A stretch of DNA of 10,664 nucleotides from Christensenella sp. UBA1750. GTDB taxonomy: Bacteria; Bacillota; Clostridia; Christensenellales; UBA1750. Below are positions 7,299 through 10,664 of the stretch, piece after piece (positions within the stretch are counted from its first letter, which is position 1; the number at the start of each line of letters is the position of its first letter). A program made the translations under genes and the position numbers. The stretch lies in NCBI GenBank assembly GCA_002315655.1, contig DCHO01000034.1, positions 2,279 to 12,942 on the forward strand. The letters are read 5' to 3'. Under the pieces are notes generated by a model that was given only the letters and a program-made list of their open reading frames with translations, did no database searches and had not been told where the DNA came from.

Positions 7299-7327
7299 TT
7301 GTATTTTTATGAAGGATATGGTATTAT
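7299..7327 (+). promoter_or_regulatory. Promoter of the MATE transporter pair
   Basis: TTGTAT (7299-7304), a 17-bp spacer and TATTAT (7322-7327), with four of six and five of six consensus matches. Transcription would start near 7334, about 40 bases before the ATG at 7373. It is divergent from the alpha-xylosidase promoter. No clear operator dyad is visible between the two. Confidence 0.6.
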
Positions 7328-7372
7328 TTGAGTATAAAATCCAACGGAAAGGTGTATGTGTCTGACGGAATG

Positions 7373-9082
7373 ATGGTGAAGCAGGGAACGTTTATCCGAA
7401 GCAAAATGCGAAAGCTGCTGCTGTGCAATATCTGGGGCTGGTTGGCGTACTGCGTCAACCTGATGACGGATTCCTTGATCAGCGGCAACCGGCTGGGCGA
7501 GGTGTCGCTGCAGGCGGTGTCCATTGTGCTGCCGCTGTTTTCCGTAGTGGTTTTCTTTTCGTATCTGGTTTCGCCTGGTGCCAGCGTTCTTTTCGGAAAG
7601 CGCATCGGGGAATTTGAGGAGAAGGAAGCGCACCGCATCGCCGGAACGAACCTTCTGTCCTCCGGGCTGATCGGTCTTATGGTTGCCGGCGGACTGCTGC
7701 TCATCAAGGAGCCTTTCCTTGCCTATTACGGCTGCACGGGACAGCTCTATCGGGAGGCTTCCGCCTACTATAACTGGCTGGTTGTTTTTGCCCCAATCAC
7801 CTGTATTCAAGCGGTGAATGATTATATGGCGGTCACGGACGGCGAAGCGATTATGACTACGGCGGCGGGCATTTCCGAAATCACGGCAAACGTGGTGCTG
7901 TCCATTGTGCTTTCACGCAGATTCGGCATTGCGGGGCTGGGGATTGCCACCTGCATCGGCCGGGCGTGCAACTGCGGCTGCTTCATGCTGCATTATCTGA
8001 AAAAATCGAACAACGTCAAGTTCCGTCTGTGCCTGGATTTTGAGGTTATCGGGCGCTCAATCGTGTTGAGCTTCAGCACCTATATGTATTATCTGTTCCT
8101 GGCCGTGGTGGACATCATCATGAACAAGATCATCATCACCACCTGCGGCTTGGAGTATATTCCCGCTTATTCCGTGGTGAATCTGGTGTTCGGCGTATGT
8201 GAGATCAACGGCGCCATCCACAATGCGGCCATGGGCTTTGTGACGAACTTCCTGGGTGAAAAGAACAACAACGGTATGAGCATTGTCTTATCCCAGACCA
8301 AGCGTTTTATGGCGTATGTTGCGCTGGGGCTTTTCGCGTTTTTCTTTTTCGGTGCGCCGCTGATCCCGATCCTATACGGTCTTGAAACGGAGGTCACCAT
8401 CCGCACAGCCATTGCCACCTCGCGCATCATGGCGTTTACTTCCTTGGGCTTTGGCGTGTGCTATGTAGGCGCGGAAATTTCCGCCCTTGTGGAAAAGCCC
8501 TTTCAGGCGTGCTTTATCTATCTGCTGCATTGCGTGGTCGCGCCGCTTCTGCTCTCCGCGAGCCTGGGGTATCTGTGGGGCTTTACGGGCATCGCCATCG
8601 CAATGTCGGCAAGCCCTTATGTCGCGCTGGGGATTTACGCCCTTTGCACCTGCAAAAAGCACGACCTGCGGGATTTTCCTGTTTATGTGGAGGATTTCGG
8701 CGAGGAAGGCATTTCCTATGATCTTTATGTGACGAAGGAATCCATTCCCGAGGTGCGGGACTGGGTTTGCCGGAATCTGGAGGAAAGAGGCTTCCTCATT
8801 GACCGGGTCGGGATTCTCATCGAGGAGCTTTACACCCGCGTGACGGAGAAGAATCCGGGGAAAAAGGTGCTTTCCGAATGCACGCTGCTCTTTAAGGGCG
8901 ATGTGGTGCGCATCATCATCCGGGACGACGGGACACTGTTTAACTTTGTGGATGAGAACAACCCAGTGGAATCCCTGAACGCCCACGTTCTAAACAGCCT
9001 GTTGGAGCAGACAAAAGAGAAGAACTACGTCCTGACGACTTCTTTCAACCGCAACGGGTTTGTGTTTGAGAAGAGCAATTAG
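7373..9082 (+). CDS. MATE-family transporter with C-terminal HATPase-like domain
   Basis: A 569-residue inner-membrane protein. Residues 1 to about 427 are a run of hydrophobic helices with MATE (multidrug/oligosaccharidyl-lipid/polysaccharide flippase) family character, including the early FGKRIGE loop (74-80). This family moves organic compounds out of the cell using Na+ or H+ gradients. Residues from about 437 to the end are soluble and resemble the HATPase_c_2 fold of anti-sigma factors: IEELYTRVTEKN (483-494) aligns with the ATP-binding N-box, and IIIRDDGTLFNF (514-525) with the DxG box. The N-box Asn is Arg489 and the glycine-rich lid is missing, so ATP binding is doubtful. The start is uncertain: ATG 7373 matches the start of the downstream paralogue (M-x-KQGTFI) but has a weak binding site. 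GTG 7358 has GGAAAGG five bases upstream, and TTG 7328 is also in frame. The paralogue follows after 20 bp, so the two are co-transcribed. The substrate is unknown. Confidence 0.88.
   Translation: MVKQGTFIRSKMRKLLLCNIWGWLAYCVNLMTDSLISGNRLGEVSLQAVSIVLPLFSVVVFFSYLVSPGASVLFGKRIGEFEEKEAHRIAGTNLLSSGLIGLMVAGGLLLIKEPFLAYYGCTGQLYREASAYYNWLVVFAPITCIQAVNDYMAVTDGEAIMTTAAGISEITANVVLSIVLSRRFGIAGLGIATCIGRACNCGCFMLHYLKKSNNVKFRLCLDFEVIGRSIVLSFSTYMYYLFLAVVDIIMNKIIITTCGLEYIPAYSVVNLVFGVCEINGAIHNAAMGFVTNFLGEKNNNGMSIVLSQTKRFMAYVALGLFAFFFFGAPLIPILYGLETEVTIRTAIATSRIMAFTSLGFGVCYVGAEISALVEKPFQACFIYLLHCVVAPLLLSASLGYLWGFTGIAIAMSASPYVALGIYALCTCKKHDLRDFPVYVEDFGEEGISYDLYVTKESIPEVRDWVCRNLEERGFLIDRVGILIEELYTRVTEKNPGKKVLSECTLLFKGDVVRIIIRDDGTLFNFVDENNPVESLNAHVLNSLLEQTKEKNYVLTTSFNRNGFVFEKSN
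8873..8934 (+). repeat. Direct repeat copy 1, inside MATE tail domain
   Basis: These 62 bases are identical to 10603-10664 and code for the same part of the tail domain, from the Ser-Glu-Cys-Thr strand to the DDG motif. The flanking coding sequence of the two genes differs at many positions. Confidence 0.95.
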
Positions 9083-9102
9083 GATTTACAGGAGATGCGA
9101 AA

Positions 9103-10664
9103 ATGCTGAAACAAGGAACCTTTATCAACAAAAAATTTAACAGGCTGCTGTTGGGCAATATCTGGGGCTGGCTTGCTTTCTGCATCAATCTGATGACAGA
9201 CTCACTGGTAAGCGGAAACCAGCTTGGTGAGGTGTCCTTGCAGGCTGTTACTATTGTTTTTCCGCTGTTCTCAGTAATCTACTTCTTTTCCTGCTTGATT
9301 GCTCCCGGAGCGTCCATCATCTTTGGAAAACGGATCGGCGAGTTTAGACAGGAGGATGCTTACCGTGCAGCAGGCACAAGTGTTGTAGCCTCCTTGATTA
9401 TCGGCATTCTCCTCGCTTTCTCACTGTGGCTCATCAAGGACCCGTTTCTTTCCTATTATGGGTGCACCGGAGAGCTATATACAGAAGCCGCTGTATATTA
9501 TAACTGGCTGATTTTTTGTGCGTTCCTATTCCCTTTTTATAATACATTATATTATCTGACCGTTACTGACGGAGAAGCGTTGCTTCTTACGGTGGGCGAA
9601 GTATCAAACAATCTGTTCAATATAGTCTTTTCCATCGTTTTTTCACGCTTGTTTGGAATTGCCGGTCTCGGTATGGCAACCTGCATCGGCTTGATTGCTG
9701 ATACTCTTTCTTACTCTGTGCATTTCCTGAAAAAATCCAACAATGTGAAATTTCGGCTTTGCCTTGATATGAAAACTACCGGAAGATCCATCTTGTTGGG
9801 ATTTAGCCGATATATGACATGGCTGTTTATGGCGGTCGTGGATATCGTGATGAATAAAATCATCATTACTACATCGGGCGTGATGTTTATTCCGGCGTAT
9901 TCGGTTGTGAATCTGGTGTTCAGTGTCTGCGAGTGCTTCGGTGCTATGAATGATGCCGGAATGGGAATGGTCACCTGCTTCATTGGCGAAAAAAACAACC
10001 ACGATATGAACCTTGTCTTCCGGAAAACAACTTTCTCAACACTGATTATGGCAACAGTAATTACGGCATTCTTTTTCTTTGGTGCGCCGCTTATGCCGAT
10101 TGTCTACGGCCTTACATCCCCCGAAACCGTTTCCGCCGCTGTCACAACGGCGCGCATTATGGCGTTTGCGGCATTGGGGTACGGCGCGGTGTTTTTAAGC
10201 TCGGAACTTTCCTGTTCCGTAGAAAAACCGTGGCAAGCGGGGCTACTTGAGTTTTTGCGCGAAATATTCTCTCCGCTGCTTTTGTCACTGATTTTTGGTT
10301 TTCTGTTTGGCTTTACAGGTATTGTCATCGGTATGTGTCTCAGTCCATACTTTGCCTTTGGAATTTTTGCGCTCATCCAAATCCCGAGAAAGGGCAAAAA
10401 AGGTTTCCCGCTCTATGTGGAGGACTTCGGCGAGGAGGGCATCTCCTTCGACCTTTATGTGACAAAGGATTCCATAATTGAGGTGCGGGAATGGCTGCAC
10501 GGCAATTTGGAAGCGAGAGGCTTTGACACTGAAAAAACCGATCTGCTGATAGAGGAGTTTTATACCCGCGTGATGGAAAAGAACCCCGGAAGAAAGGTGC
10601 TCTCCGAATGCACGCTGCTCTTTAAGGGCGATGTGGTGCGCATCATCATCCGGGACGACGGGAC
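9103..10664 (+). CDS. MATE-family transporter with HATPase-like tail, paralogue, 3' end missing
   Basis: The frame opens at ATG 9103, with AGGAGA (9090-9095) seven bases upstream, and stays open to the last base (520 full codons), so the end lies outside the window. It is a paralogue of the preceding gene over its whole visible length. It shares the same start (MLKQGTFI), NIWGWLA, the FGKRIGEF loop, the VTDGEA segment, LKKSNNVKFRLCLD between the two halves of the transporter, and the C-terminal linker YVEDFGEEGIS. The tail domain again reads IEEFYTRVMEKN, with Arg in place of the N-box Asn, then IIIRDDG. The membrane part has diverged clearly and the DNA is more AT-rich than in the first gene, while the tail is nearly the same. 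This suggests that the tail is under common constraint or that it was homogenised by recombination. The two proteins could form a heteromeric pair or have different substrates. Confidence 0.9.
   Translation, partial: MLKQGTFINKKFNRLLLGNIWGWLAFCINLMTDSLVSGNQLGEVSLQAVTIVFPLFSVIYFFSCLIAPGASIIFGKRIGEFRQEDAYRAAGTSVVASLIIGILLAFSLWLIKDPFLSYYGCTGELYTEAAVYYNWLIFCAFLFPFYNTLYYLTVTDGEALLLTVGEVSNNLFNIVFSIVFSRLFGIAGLGMATCIGLIADTLSYSVHFLKKSNNVKFRLCLDMKTTGRSILLGFSRYMTWLFMAVVDIVMNKIIITTSGVMFIPAYSVVNLVFSVCECFGAMNDAGMGMVTCFIGEKNNHDMNLVFRKTTFSTLIMATVITAFFFFGAPLMPIVYGLTSPETVSAAVTTARIMAFAALGYGAVFLSSELSCSVEKPWQAGLLEFLREIFSPLLLSLIFGFLFGFTGIVIGMCLSPYFAFGIFALIQIPRKGKKGFPLYVEDFGEEGISFDLYVTKDSIIEVREWLHGNLEARGFDTEKTDLLIEEFYTRVMEKNPGRKVLSECTLLFKGDVVRIIIRDDG
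10603..10664 (+). repeat. Direct repeat copy 2, at the window edge
   Basis: Perfect copy of 8873-8934. The identity reaches the last base, so its real length is unknown. Upstream, similarity falls off quickly at the DNA level (for example CTTTACACCCGCGTGACGGA in the first gene against TTTTATACCCGCGTGATGGA in the second). Confidence 0.95.

Noticed and set aside
8372..8986. 204-codon - strand frame within the first MATE gene
   Set aside because: It lies opposite a well supported coding frame that is conserved in the paralogue, and it has no recognisable content.

Overview
The window looks like part of the chromosome of an anaerobic, gut-type Firmicute (Clostridia, plausibly the Oscillospiraceae/Ruminococcaceae side). 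The organism assignment is inference. It rests on an oxygen-sensitive glycyl radical enzyme with its radical-SAM activase, an AraC-type sugar-style regulator, a YicI-like alpha-xylosidase, strong AAGGAG-type ribosome binding sites, sigma-A-type promoters, and MATE transporters with a cytoplasmic tail of a kind I associate with Clostridia. There is no rRNA, tRNA, CRISPR array, transposase or integrase.

Layout: (1) positions 1-549 carry the 3' part of a short-chain dehydrogenase on the + strand, cut by the window start. (2) 550-765 is non-coding or nearly so. It holds a perfect-arm hairpin, a doubtful 32-codon reading frame whose ribosome binding site lies in that hairpin, and a strong bidirectional terminator. 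(3) 766-3863, - strand, is a two-gene operon with a one-base stop/start overlap: a glycyl radical enzyme of the CxE (dehydratase/lyase) type followed by its activase. (4) 4037-4819, + strand, is an AraC-family regulator divergent from that operon across 173 bp. (5) 4881-7136, - strand, is a GH31 alpha-xylosidase (yicI-like) convergent with the regulator, with a hairpin terminator between them. (6) 7373-10664, + strand, has two tandem MATE-family transporters, each with a C-terminal soluble domain resembling a degenerate HATPase_c_2 (anti-sigma-type) fold. The second runs off the window.

How the genes may work together: the AraC regulator most likely senses a small molecule and switches on the glycyl radical enzyme/activase operon, and possibly the neighbouring alpha-xylosidase. 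The alpha-xylosidase would release xylose from xyloglucan-type oligosaccharides. The substrate of the glycyl radical enzyme cannot be named from sequence. The MATE pair has its own promoter and looks like a separate unit.

Most worth a second look: the MATE/HATPase-like fusions, in which the ATP-site asparagine is replaced in both copies; the 62-nt perfect repeat between the two paralogues, which ends exactly at the window edge; and the unassigned CxE glycyl radical enzyme with an RVCGWNEYF radical loop.
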